Source of the DNA: CALJEL01 sp041082235
Lineage (GTDB): Bacteria; Nitrospirota; Thermodesulfovibrionia; Thermodesulfovibrionales; CALJEL01
NCBI GenBank assembly: GCA_041082235.1
Contig: JBDOIG010000279.1
Span: forward strand, 1 to 8,441
Length of the DNA: 8,441 nt
Direction: 5' to 3'
The notes under the pieces were generated by a model that searched no databases, was not told the DNA's origin, and was given only the letters and a program-made list of their open reading frames with translations. The translations under genes were made by a program, and so were the position numbers. Numbering within the stretch: the stretch's first letter is position 1; each line of letters starts with the position of its first letter. Shown piece after piece: positions 1 through 5,507 of the stretch.

Positions 1-852
1 AGAAAAAAGCTTGATATAACTGCCTCAATATTTGGTGCTGAGGAGGAGGCCTTCAGGCGGCCCTCTGGCATAGCCTCAGGACCTGATGGAAGGCTCTATG
101 TAGCAGACAGGACAAAGGTCTGGGTAATAGACCTTGAAAAAGGTGAATTCTCCTTTATAGGTGAATCATCAGGCCCTGGAAGGCTCATGTGGCCCATGGC
201 AGTTGCTGTAAGTGCTGATGGAAGGCTTTTTGTAGGTGATGTCCTTCTTGATAGGGTTTATATTTACGACACTGAAGGAAGGCTTATAGCTGCCATAGGG
301 CATGAGGGTGAGTTTGATTCACCTTCAGGCCTTGCCATAGATGAGAAACTGAGGAGATTGTATATCTCGGACACAAAGAAACATTATATAAAGGTCTATG
401 ACCTTGACACATATAAGCCCATCATGACAATTGGAAAAAAGGGTTCTGAAAAGGGTGAGTTCAATTTTCCCATCGGGATCACTGTTGACAGGGATGGCCT
501 TGTCTATGTGGTTGATTCAGCAAACTTCAGGGTTCAGGTATTTGACCCTGATGGAAAATTCATAAGGTCATGGGGTGAGGTGGGTGATAGGCCAGGGATG
601 TTTTCAAGGCCAAAAAATATAGCAATAGACACAGAAGGTCACATATATGTAGTTGACATGGCATTTCAGAATGTCCAGATATTTGATAAGGATGGTCAGA
701 TACTCATGGCATTCAGCAGTGGTGGCTCAGAGCCAGGCTATCTTAATATGCCCTTTGGTATCACCATAGATAAAAACAACAGGATATATGTAACAGAAAA
801 CCTCGGAAGGAGGTTCCAGATATTCCAGTATTTAGGAGGAGAGGTGAAATGA
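1..852 (+). CDS. NHL-repeat six-bladed beta-propeller protein (5' end outside window)
   Basis: The reading frame is open from base 1, so the gene is 5'-truncated; 283 residues are visible. They form six consecutive NHL-type repeats of about 40-48 residues, each with the pattern P-x-G-I-A/T-x-D-x-x-G-x-[IL]-Y-V-x-D followed by an aromatic/hydrophobic strand such as VQVFD and a turn with DG or EG. Blades begin near visible residues 20, 64, 107, 156, 203 and 250, enough for one closed propeller. NHL propellers usually act as extracytoplasmic binding scaffolds; no catalytic residues are evident. Any signal peptide or lipobox lies upstream of the window. The next gene downstream is a secreted tetraheme cytochrome. 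From memory, NHL proteins often neighbour extracellular cytochrome genes (for example around Geobacter omcS), so a role in cytochrome handling is plausible but inferred. The family call is firm; the role is not. Confidence 0.9.
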   Translation, partial: RKKLDITASIFGAEEEAFRRPSGIASGPDGRLYVADRTKVWVIDLEKGEFSFIGESSGPGRLMWPMAVAVSADGRLFVGDVLLDRVYIYDTEGRLIAAIGHEGEFDSPSGLAIDEKLRRLYISDTKKHYIKVYDLDTYKPIMTIGKKGSEKGEFNFPIGITVDRDGLVYVVDSANFRVQVFDPDGKFIRSWGEVGDRPGMFSRPKNIAIDTEGHIYVVDMAFQNVQIFDKDGQILMAFSSGGSEPGYLNMPFGITIDKNNRIYVTENLGRRFQIFQYLGGEVK

Positions 853-886
853 GTGAAAACACACATATCCTCTGTGAAATCACACA
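853..886 (+). promoter_or_regulatory. Two GTGAAA-type direct repeats, candidate upstream activator sites
   Basis: GTGAAAACACACA (853-865) and GTGAAATCACACA (874-886) match at 12 of 13 positions and are spaced exactly 21 bp apart, two helical turns, placing them on the same face of the DNA. The second lies inside a near-palindrome, TGTGA-AA-TCACA (873-884). They begin about 124 and 103 bp upstream of the start site predicted for the sigma54 promoter at 951-966, the usual distance for enhancer-binding activators. Related GTGAAAAC and TTTCAC arms recur in the hairpin at 5470-5507. Binding by a regulator is inference. Confidence 0.5.
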
Positions 887-950
887 ATCATATAGAAAGG
901 AGAAAATCAATAATTACTTTAAAATCAAGCTCTTACAAAATATAGGTCTC

Positions 951-966
951 TGGCATATCTTTTGCT
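951..966 (+). promoter_or_regulatory. Sigma54 (-24/-12) promoter for the cytochrome gene
   Basis: TGGCATATCTTTTGCT matches the RpoN consensus TGGCAC-N5-TTGCW at every key base except the sixth (T for C). The GG (952-953) and GC (964-965) are exactly 10 bp apart, as required. Taking the C of GC as -12 predicts transcription from about 977, giving a leader of about 53 nt before the ATG at 1030. The same sequence, differing at three of 16 bases, recurs at 5328-5343 upstream of the second rightward unit. Confidence 0.72.
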
Positions 967-981
967 TTTCTTATAACACGA

Positions 982-996
982 GGCTGATTTTCAGCC
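982..996 (+). promoter_or_regulatory. Small stem-loop near the 5' end of the cytochrome leader
   Basis: GGCTGA-TTT-TCAGCC forms a perfect 6-bp stem with a 3-nt loop, starting about 5 nt after the predicted start site at 977. No T-run follows, so it is unlikely to be a terminator for the upstream propeller gene. A 5'-end mRNA-stabilising hairpin is one reading; the second sigma54 transcript also begins with a hairpin. Confidence 0.35.
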
Positions 997-1029
997 CTTA
1001 AATCCCCTATAAAGAAGGGAGGTGTAAGG

Positions 1030-1698
1030 ATGAAGAAGGTATTAATAATCGTAGTAGCCATGCTTCTTCTTGGAGCAGGTGTGGCCCTTGCAAACATTTC
1101 TGGTTCACCGCATGACCTTACTCCTACTGGTGGTTATACAGGAGCTGATTATGCTTCCTGTACTTACTGCCACACACCACACAGGCCAAATACCAGCATG
1201 CCTACAGCACCACTCTGGAACAGGAATGCCCCGACATCCACATACACACTTTATGCTGGAACAGGTGGAGCATCAGGGACAACCACATGTGGAACAACAC
1301 TCAGCCAGCCAGGCAATAACTCAAAGACATGCCTTAGCTGCCATGATGGCACAATGGCTGTAGGTGACCTGTATGATAATGGTATGTATGCTGATGATAA
1401 TATCGGAGGTGGAAACCTTGATGCAAATGGTAATCTCGGTGCTGGTGACAAGGGCTATATCGGCATTGACCTCAGGGATGACCACCCAGTTGGTCTGAGT
1501 ATTGCTGGTGCAAATACCTGTGCAGGTACACTTAATGCAAGTGGTATGACAGCTGCTGGTTTCAGGCTCTATGGTACTAACAATGACTTTGAGTGTGGCT
1601 CATGCCATGACCCCCATAGCTGGAATCCAACTACAACCGGCAGGTTCTTGAGGGTTTCAAGGTCAACAATATGTTCAGCCTGCCACGCCACTAAGTAA
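1030..1698 (+). CDS. Secreted tetraheme cytochrome c, OmcE-like candidate filament subunit
   Basis: The 222-residue protein has a clear signal peptide (MKK, hydrophobic core, ALA cleavage site near residue 21), so it is exported to the periplasm or beyond. Four CxxCH heme c sites are visible: CTYCH (44-48), CLSCH (101-105), CGSCH (189-193) and CSACH (215-219). There are exactly four further histidines: H28 (SPHDL), H51 (CHTPH), H152 (DDHPVG) and H196 (CHDPH). All four hemes could therefore be bis-His ligated with none left over. The CHTPH, PLWNR, DHPVG and GSCHDPH signatures and a CESCH/CSACH-type C-terminal pair resemble the small tetraheme family that includes Geobacter OmcE, which polymerises into extracellular filaments. 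C87 and C164 are the only non-heme cysteines and could form a disulfide. The ATG follows a good Shine-Dalgarno (GGGAGGTG, about 1018-1024). The gene is probably monocistronic, under the sigma54 promoter at 951-966. Multiheme identity is certain; filament formation is inference. Confidence 0.93.
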   Translation: MKKVLIIVVAMLLLGAGVALANISGSPHDLTPTGGYTGADYASCTYCHTPHRPNTSMPTAPLWNRNAPTSTYTLYAGTGGASGTTTCGTTLSQPGNNSKTCLSCHDGTMAVGDLYDNGMYADDNIGGGNLDANGNLGAGDKGYIGIDLRDDHPVGLSIAGANTCAGTLNASGMTAAGFRLYGTNNDFECGSCHDPHSWNPTTTGRFLRVSRSTICSACHATK

Positions 1699-1705
1699 TT
1701 TTTTA

Positions 1706-1731
1706 AAGGAGGGAGTTTATACTCCCTCCTT
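1706..1731. terminator. Convergent (bidirectional) terminator hairpin
   Basis: AAGGAGGGAGT (1706-1716) and ACTCCCTCCTT (1721-1731) form a perfect 11-bp stem with a 4-nt loop, between the ends of two convergent genes. Short T/A-rich stretches flank it on both sides (TTTTTT just upstream on the + strand, TTATCTCT downstream), so it could stop transcription both ways. The stop codon of the leftward glycosyltransferase lies in the loop, and its last codons (DKEGV) form one arm. Confidence 0.7.
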
Positions 1732-2448
1732 ATCTCTATGCAGGAGTCTTATTCTTATTATCTCAAGTAATGAATTTATTGCATCCTTAAGCCTTCTGAC
1801 CTTTGTGCCAGGCATGTCCCTCCATAAGACTGGTACCTCTGCAATCCTGAAGCCAAGTCTCTTTGATAGGAAGAGTATCTCTGAGTCAAAGGCCCATCTA
1901 TTTAAGACCTGCCTCTTAAATAAGGCATGGCATGCCTCTTTTTTAAATCCCTTCATACCACATGTATGGTCTTTAAAGTCTATGCCAAGGATAAGGTTTG
2001 ACAGAGCAGTATAGACCCTTCCCATGAATTCCCTGAGCCATGGTTGATGCCTCTCAATAATTGAATCCCCTGCCCTCCTTGTGCCAATAGCTATGTCAAA
2101 GCCTTCAGAGAGTTTTGATATAAAGGCATCTACATAATGGATTGGAACAGAGAGGTCTATGTCTGTGAATAATATTATCTCTCCCCTTGCCTGAAGCATT
2201 CCATTCCTTACCGCAGCCCCCTTTCCAAGATTCTTTTTATTAGTGAATGTCCTGACCCCCTGATATCTTTTTTCAAGCTCAAGCATCATCTCATATGTCC
2301 TGTCCTGACTCCCGTCATCAACAAGTATGACCTCCCATGTGCAGGGCTTATTCATGAGATAGGAATATATCTCATGAAAACCTTTCGTGAGCCTCTTTTC
2401 TTCATTGTATAGTGGAACGACAATGGATAAAAAGATATCCTTTCCCAT
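1717..2448 (-). CDS. GT2 glycosyltransferase, polyprenyl-phosphate sugar synthase (ALG5/DPM1-like)
   Basis: This is a 243-residue GT-A fold family 2 enzyme. Motifs in order: LSIVVPLYNEE (7-17), LVDDGSQD (42-49), NLGKGAAVRNG (73-83), the DxD-like TDIDLS (95-100), IGTRRA (121-126), DHTCGMKGF (160-168), RWAFDSEIL (184-192) and EVPVLWRDMPGTKV (204-217). This order is typical of dolichyl/undecaprenyl-phosphate glucosyl- or mannosyltransferases, which load a nucleotide sugar onto polyprenyl phosphate at the cytoplasmic face. There are no C-terminal membrane helices, unlike GtrB/ArnC types, so it resembles the soluble-type enzymes. I chose the ATG at 2448 because AAGGAGG lies 7 nt upstream; an in-frame ATG at 2481 lacks this. 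Its neighbour 62 bp upstream is a GT-C membrane transferase of the kind that uses polyprenyl-phosphate sugars, so the two probably form one pathway. The sugar is not predictable. Confidence 0.88.
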   Translation of the reverse strand: MGKDIFLSIVVPLYNEEKRLTKGFHEIYSYLMNKPCTWEVILVDDGSQDRTYEMMLELEKRYQGVRTFTNKKNLGKGAAVRNGMLQARGEIILFTDIDLSVPIHYVDAFISKLSEGFDIAIGTRRAGDSIIERHQPWLREFMGRVYTALSNLILGIDFKDHTCGMKGFKKEACHALFKRQVLNRWAFDSEILFLSKRLGFRIAEVPVLWRDMPGTKVRRLKDAINSLLEIIRIRLLHRDKEGV

Positions 2449-2510
2449 CGAACATCCTCCTTCATGCCTTTCTACTGGCATACCCGCCTTCCAATTTATG
2501 GTAAGAAGTC

Positions 2511-4127
2511 CTAATGCCTTTTTATATAACCCATTGCCTCATCTGTCCTTCCCATAGCCTTAAGTACTAGTCCGAGGTTAAAATATGCCTCTTTATTCAT
2601 GTCATCAATCTCAATTGCCTTTTTGTACATTGCCATTGCCTGAGGAAGGTTTCCTTCAAGATAATATATATTGCCAAGAGAATTATAGCCAACAGACCTT
2701 GCAGAGTTCGTAATGGACTTCTCTATGCCTTTAAGCAGATATCCTCTGGCAGAGGTATAATCACCTGTCCTGCCGAATGCCGTGCCGAGGGCTATATAGA
2801 TATTTCCAATAATGGGTGCTGATGGGTCTAACTCTATAGCCTTCCTTAAATGATATATCTGTCTTTCTGGCTCATGGTCAAGAAAAAAGCCTATTGAAGC
2901 ATGGGCAAAGTATGAGTCAGGGAAATACCTTAGGGAATTTTCCCAGAGCGATATTGTTGACATGTAGTTATAACCTGAGATATAAACAATCATTGAATAG
3001 AGGACTAATATAACTGATGCGATTGACAGGAAGGCAAACCTTATATATCTTCTGGAACCCCTCAGTGCATTCATGATAAACAGCCCAGCAAGCATAGCAT
3101 AACCCACTGATGGGAGATAAAGAAATCTATATGCAATGGTATTTATCATTGGATTGAACAGGGTGAGAAGGCTTGGAAGGAGCGTCAGAAATATCCATGA
3201 TAATAGGAAAAGTGTGATCCATTTTTGTTTTTTTAATAAAAAGAGGATGAGACATGAAAAGACAATTGCCCCTGCAATATCCATAAGGAGGGTATCAGGG
3301 AATGCCTGATTTGGTATAAATACAACAGGCCATGGCAGGATAAAAAATCTCATGTAATGCAGGATTGCCTTTAAGAGCAATATAAAGTTTGAAAGGCTCA
3401 GACTCATGCCGAGGTTACTACCTTCAAAGATTATGATTCTGAAAAAGAGATAGAGGAGCAATATTATAAGGTATGGTATTGTAGCTTTTAGTGCATTATA
3501 TGGTTTTTCTCCATTCACAATGCCGTAAGCCCATATTATTAATGGAAGGACAGAGGAGGTCTCTTTTGAAAGGAGGCTGAGGATAAATAGTATGAGTGAG
3601 AGGTATATCTTCTTATTATGAAGGATAAATGCAGATATAAGGAATATCCCAGCAATCATATCTGTCCTTCCTGATATCCATGCAACCACCTCTGTGTCTG
3701 GGGGAAAGAGCCCGAAAAGTGCAGATGACAGGAGTGCAGCTGGCCTATCTTTCAGGAGCATGAAAGAAAATAGATATACGAGATATATGAGTATGAGATG
3801 CAGGAGGAGGTTTGTTATCCTGTATCCAGCAGGATTGAGTTTCCATAATTTATAGTCAAGGGCAATGCTTGAAAGAACTACAGGTCGATAATAGGGGTTA
3901 CTCTCCAATCCGAGTCTGGAGGCAGCCCAGACCCCCTTTTTAAAAAAATATGGTATATTTGACAGGTCTTTTATGTATGGATTATCAACTATCTGGGGTA
4001 TATCGTCCCATACAAAGTCACCCTGAAGACTCTTTGAGTAGGCAACTATAGTGAGCAAAAAGATAACTACAAGGATTAAAAAGGGTTTCCACTCCCTTTC
4101 CTTTTTTATGAGGGATAGAATGTCCAT
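2511..4127 (-). CDS. TMTC-like GT-C membrane glycosyltransferase with C-terminal TPR repeats
   Basis: The 538-residue protein has about ten to twelve hydrophobic helices (from residue 16 to about 384), then three or four TPR units (about 400-538, for example YFNLGLVLKAMGRTDEA). Diagnostic motifs match the TMTC/bacterial TPR-GT-C family: GDFVWDD (36-42, the conserved acidic pair of the first periplasmic loop), YYRPVVLSSIALDYKLW (79-95), FPPDTEVVAWISGRTD (141-156), LLSKET (185-190) and YRFLYLPSVGY (333-343). Known relatives transfer sugars, often mannose, from a polyprenyl phosphate donor to protein Ser/Thr on the outer side of the membrane, with the TPRs engaging the acceptor. The adjacent GT2 gene could make the donor. 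No Shine-Dalgarno precedes the ATG; instead TATAAT lies 6 nt upstream, suggesting a leaderless transcript. It could also glycosylate a lipid or polysaccharide. The family is confident, the substrate unknown. Confidence 0.87.
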   Translation of the reverse strand: MDILSLIKKEREWKPFLILVVIFLLTIVAYSKSLQGDFVWDDIPQIVDNPYIKDLSNIPYFFKKGVWAASRLGLESNPYYRPVVLSSIALDYKLWKLNPAGYRITNLLLHLILIYLVYLFSFMLLKDRPAALLSSALFGLFPPDTEVVAWISGRTDMIAGIFLISAFILHNKKIYLSLILFILSLLSKETSSVLPLIIWAYGIVNGEKPYNALKATIPYLIILLLYLFFRIIIFEGSNLGMSLSLSNFILLLKAILHYMRFFILPWPVVFIPNQAFPDTLLMDIAGAIVFSCLILFLLKKQKWITLFLLSWIFLTLLPSLLTLFNPMINTIAYRFLYLPSVGYAMLAGLFIMNALRGSRRYIRFAFLSIASVILVLYSMIVYISGYNYMSTISLWENSLRYFPDSYFAHASIGFFLDHEPERQIYHLRKAIELDPSAPIIGNIYIALGTAFGRTGDYTSARGYLLKGIEKSITNSARSVGYNSLGNIYYLEGNLPQAMAMYKKAIEIDDMNKEAYFNLGLVLKAMGRTDEAMGYIKRH

Positions 4128-4133
4128 ATGATA

Positions 4134-4139
4134 ATTATA
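4134..4139 (-). promoter_or_regulatory. -10-like TATAAT box close to the GT-C start codon
   Basis: On the minus strand TATAAT is followed by six bases (TATCAT) and then the ATG at 4127. Transcription from it would start at or beside the start codon, and no Shine-Dalgarno is visible in the preceding 40 bases. A second TATAAT lies 7 bp upstream (4141-4146) and would leave a leader of a few bases. No convincing -35 box was found, and the stretch is very AT-rich, so confidence is limited. Confidence 0.4.
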
Positions 4140-4258
4140 TATTATAATTTCAGGTCACTGCTTCATAAAACGATAAAATAAAATTCTTGTTTTTTAAAGG
4201 GCCTGATGGTGCTTGCCTTCCAGCCTTGCTGATATTTCCTGAGTCTTTAAGTCATGTT

Positions 4259-5092
4259 TTAATTTTCTTTATCCTTCGCACACCTGAACCCAACACCGCT
4301 TGGAAGACTATCAGGGGCTGCATGGCTCCTTGCAGCCAGCCTCAAGCTATTTGCATCACCTGCCCAGGAACCACCACGGATAACCTTTTCTGTGCCCTTA
4401 TCATGACCTCGTGGATTTTTCCTATGAGACCACCTGTAATACTCAGGGTCATACCAGTCACTTACCCATTCAGCCACATTTCCTGCCATATCCCATATGC
4501 CGTATCCATTTGGATGGTAATTACCAACCTCTTCAGTTGGTACAGGAAGGCTATTGTCCTTCCATACCCTGTTATAAACTATACCCATTGTTGGATAGGC
4601 ATCACCCCATGGATAGAGCTTTTCCTTTAGCCCACCCCTTGCTGCCTTTTCCCATTCTGCCTCTGTGGGAAGCCTCTTGCCAAGCCACCTGCAGTAGGCA
4701 TCTGCAGCATACCAGGAGACTGAGTTTACAGGATGTCTTTCAAATCCCTTCACAGGTCTATAAACACCATTTTCATAGACAATCTCAGTAGGCCACCAGT
4801 CCTTGCGTTCTTCTGTCCTGAGGTCAGATCTAAGGGCAATCCATTTTTTTCTCTCTGCTTCATGAGGCCTTACTGAATTAAGGAATAGAGCAAACTCCTC
4901 GTTTGTGACCTCATATGCATCAATATAAAAATTATCAATATAAACCCTATGTGAGGGTTTTTCATCATCAGGGAAAGGGCTTTTCTCAGGGCTTCCCATG
5001 ATAAAAGAGCCTTCTGGTATGAGAACCATATTCTCAGAGGTGACAGATTGAGAAGATAAGATTATGATAAAAAGCACAAGGAAAAAGTTCAT
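4259..5092 (-). CDS. Secreted FGE/SUMF1-fold protein lacking the formylglycine catalytic cysteines
   Basis: The 277-residue protein (counting from the ATG at 5092) has an N-terminal signal sequence (hydrophobic run to about residue 16, cleavage near VTS). A full FGE-sulfatase domain follows: MVLIPEGSFIMGS, the PSHRVYIDNFYIDAYEVTNEEF block, HPVNSVSWYAADAYCRWLGKRLPTEAEWEKAARGG (about 120-153), YPWGD, NGYGIWDMAGNVAEWVSDWYD (about 195-214), RGGSW (239-243) and VGFRCAKD at the end. True formylglycine-generating enzymes carry a Cys pair just after RGGS(Y/W). Here that stretch reads AGDANSLRLAAR, so both are absent and sulfatase activation is unlikely. Related non-FGE members act as binding or maturation factors (PvdO, GldK-like). 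It leads the leftward block before the two glycosyltransferases. TTG at 5095 is an alternative start. No Shine-Dalgarno is visible, but TATAAT lies 5 nt upstream of the ATG. Confidence 0.88.
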   Translation of the reverse strand: MNFFLVLFIIILSSQSVTSENMVLIPEGSFIMGSPEKSPFPDDEKPSHRVYIDNFYIDAYEVTNEEFALFLNSVRPHEAERKKWIALRSDLRTEERKDWWPTEIVYENGVYRPVKGFERHPVNSVSWYAADAYCRWLGKRLPTEAEWEKAARGGLKEKLYPWGDAYPTMGIVYNRVWKDNSLPVPTEEVGNYHPNGYGIWDMAGNVAEWVSDWYDPEYYRWSHRKNPRGHDKGTEKVIRGGSWAGDANSLRLAARSHAAPDSLPSGVGFRCAKDKEN

Positions 5093-5097
5093 CAAAA

Positions 5098-5103
5098 ATT
5101 ATA
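5098..5103 (-). promoter_or_regulatory. -10-like TATAAT box at the FGE-like gene start
   Basis: On the minus strand TATAAT is followed by TTTTG and then the ATG at 5092, so the expected start site falls on or next to the A of ATG. There is no Shine-Dalgarno between them. This suggests a leaderless mRNA, the same arrangement as at the GT-C gene. A -35 box is not convincing. Confidence 0.42.
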
Positions 5104-5164
5104 ACATTTGGGATGACTTTTTTAGCACAATCCTCAAGCAATTTTGTAAACATATAAATTCAGC

Positions 5165-5205
5165 TGGCATAATAAAGGCATTCCCTTTTTTACGCCCTTA
5201 TGCCA
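5165..5205. repeat. 8-bp inverted repeat TGGCATAA / TTATGCCA, candidate activator site
   Basis: TGGCATAA (5165-5172) and TTATGCCA (5198-5205) are perfect inverted copies separated by 25 bp. They lie about 150-190 bp upstream of the start predicted for the sigma54 promoter at 5328-5343, a normal enhancer distance. The left arm also happens to fit a weak GG-N10-GC spacing (GG 5166-5167, GC 5178-5179), but the -12 part is poor (AGGCA). No T-run follows, so it is not an evident terminator. Confidence 0.35.
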
Positions 5206-5327
5206 TCTCATACCGATCTTTTTAAGAGCTCTTTATCTTCTATCACGATATTAAGGATGCTCCAGCAATTTTTAATTTTTTGGCAGTCTTTATTGCTCAC
5301 AAAAAATATTCTTCAAACTTTATAAGT

Positions 5328-5343
5328 TGGCATACTCTTTGCT
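5328..5343 (+). promoter_or_regulatory. Sigma54 (-24/-12) promoter for the HTH-barrel-chaperone operon
   Basis: TGGCATACTCTTTGCT matches TGGCAC-N5-TTGCW with only the sixth base changed, and GG (5329-5330) and GC (5341-5342) are exactly 10 bp apart. It is 13/16 identical to the promoter before the cytochrome gene, and similarity continues downstream (GCT-ATCTTAAAA here, GCT-TTTCTTATAA there). The predicted start, about G5354, is the first base of a GGGGATT/AATCCCC hairpin. The operon reads rightward from 5523. Confidence 0.74.
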
Positions 5344-5350
5344 ATCTTAA

Positions 5351-5372
5351 AAAGGGGATTAAAATCCCCTTT
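5351..5372 (+). promoter_or_regulatory. Stem-loop at the predicted 5' end of the operon transcript
   Basis: AAAGGGGATT (5351-5360) and AATCCCCTTT (5363-5372) form a 10-bp inverted repeat with a 2-bp centre. With initiation near 5354 the RNA would begin directly with the GGGGATT arm. It is followed by AATTTTG, so on its own it resembles a weak terminator. Its position at the start site makes a 5'-protective hairpin more likely than attenuation. A second small stem, CCTCTT/AAGAGG, follows at 5381-5394. Confidence 0.45.
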
Positions 5373-5400
5373 AATTTTGTCCTCTTAAAAGAGGGTTCAA

Positions 5401-5462
5401 ATGAGCTTATTTTTAAAGGTTTAATGAGTAGCAGAAATCTCAGAATGAGGTCTCTGCAGTAA
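5401..5462 (+). other. Two overlapping mini-ORFs in the operon leader
   Basis: ATG at 5401 opens a 7-codon frame (MSLFLKV, stop 5422-5424) preceded by GAGGG at 5 nt. Its TAA overlaps an ATG at 5424 that opens a 12-codon frame (MSSRNLRMRSLQ, stop 5460-5462). An imperfect hairpin (GCAGA 5431-5435 with TCTGC 5453-5457, inner CTCA/TGAG) lies inside the second. They might be leader peptides coupling translation to downstream folding, but such short ORFs arise easily by chance. Confidence 0.22.
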
Positions 5463-5469
5463 ATGGAAT

Positions 5470-5507
5470 TGTGTGAAAACGCATTATTATATGCGTTATT
5501 TCACACA
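5470..5507 (+). promoter_or_regulatory. Strong hairpin/palindrome directly before the first ribosome-binding site
   Basis: GTGTGAAA (5471-5478) pairs with TTTCACAC (5499-5506) and ACGCAT (5479-5484) with ATGCGT (5491-5496), leaving a 6-nt loop and a 2-nt bulge (5497-5498): 14 bp in all. It ends just before the Shine-Dalgarno GGAAGGAGG (5508-5516), which stays unpaired, so it is not a simple SD-masking switch. The arms resemble the GTGAAA repeats upstream of the cytochrome promoter. It could be an operator, possibly for the HTH proteins encoded next, or an RNA element. Confidence 0.6.

Noticed and set aside
849..1001. 50-codon open frame beginning ATGA at the propeller stop, with AGGAGG upstream
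   Set aside because: The encoded sequence (MSENTHILCEITQ...) looks random, has no recognisable domain, and the stretch carries the sigma54 promoter and the 21-bp-phased repeats. The AGGAGG also lies in the propeller coding sequence. A real small gene is not excluded but is less likely.
853..1029. Sigma70 promoter with TTACAA and TATCTT before the cytochrome gene
   Set aside because: Only about half the bases of each box match, while the overlapping sigma54 match is nearly perfect.
2449..2481. Longer start of the GT2 glycosyltransferase at 2481
   Set aside because: The extra 11 residues fall outside the conserved fold, and the ATG at 2448 has a strong AAGGAGG seven bases upstream.
4187..4791. 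Rightward open frames opposite the FGE-like gene
   Set aside because: They are antisense shadows of a well-conserved domain on the minus strand, with no domain or ribosome site of their own.
5282..5296. Another sigma54-like sequence, TTGGCAGTCTTTATTGCT
   Set aside because: The GG and GC are 11 bp apart instead of 10, which normally abolishes sigma54 recognition.
5280..5462. 60-codon open frame in the intergenic region
   Set aside because: No Shine-Dalgarno, no recognisable domain, and it contains the sigma54 promoter and the 5' hairpins of the operon leader.
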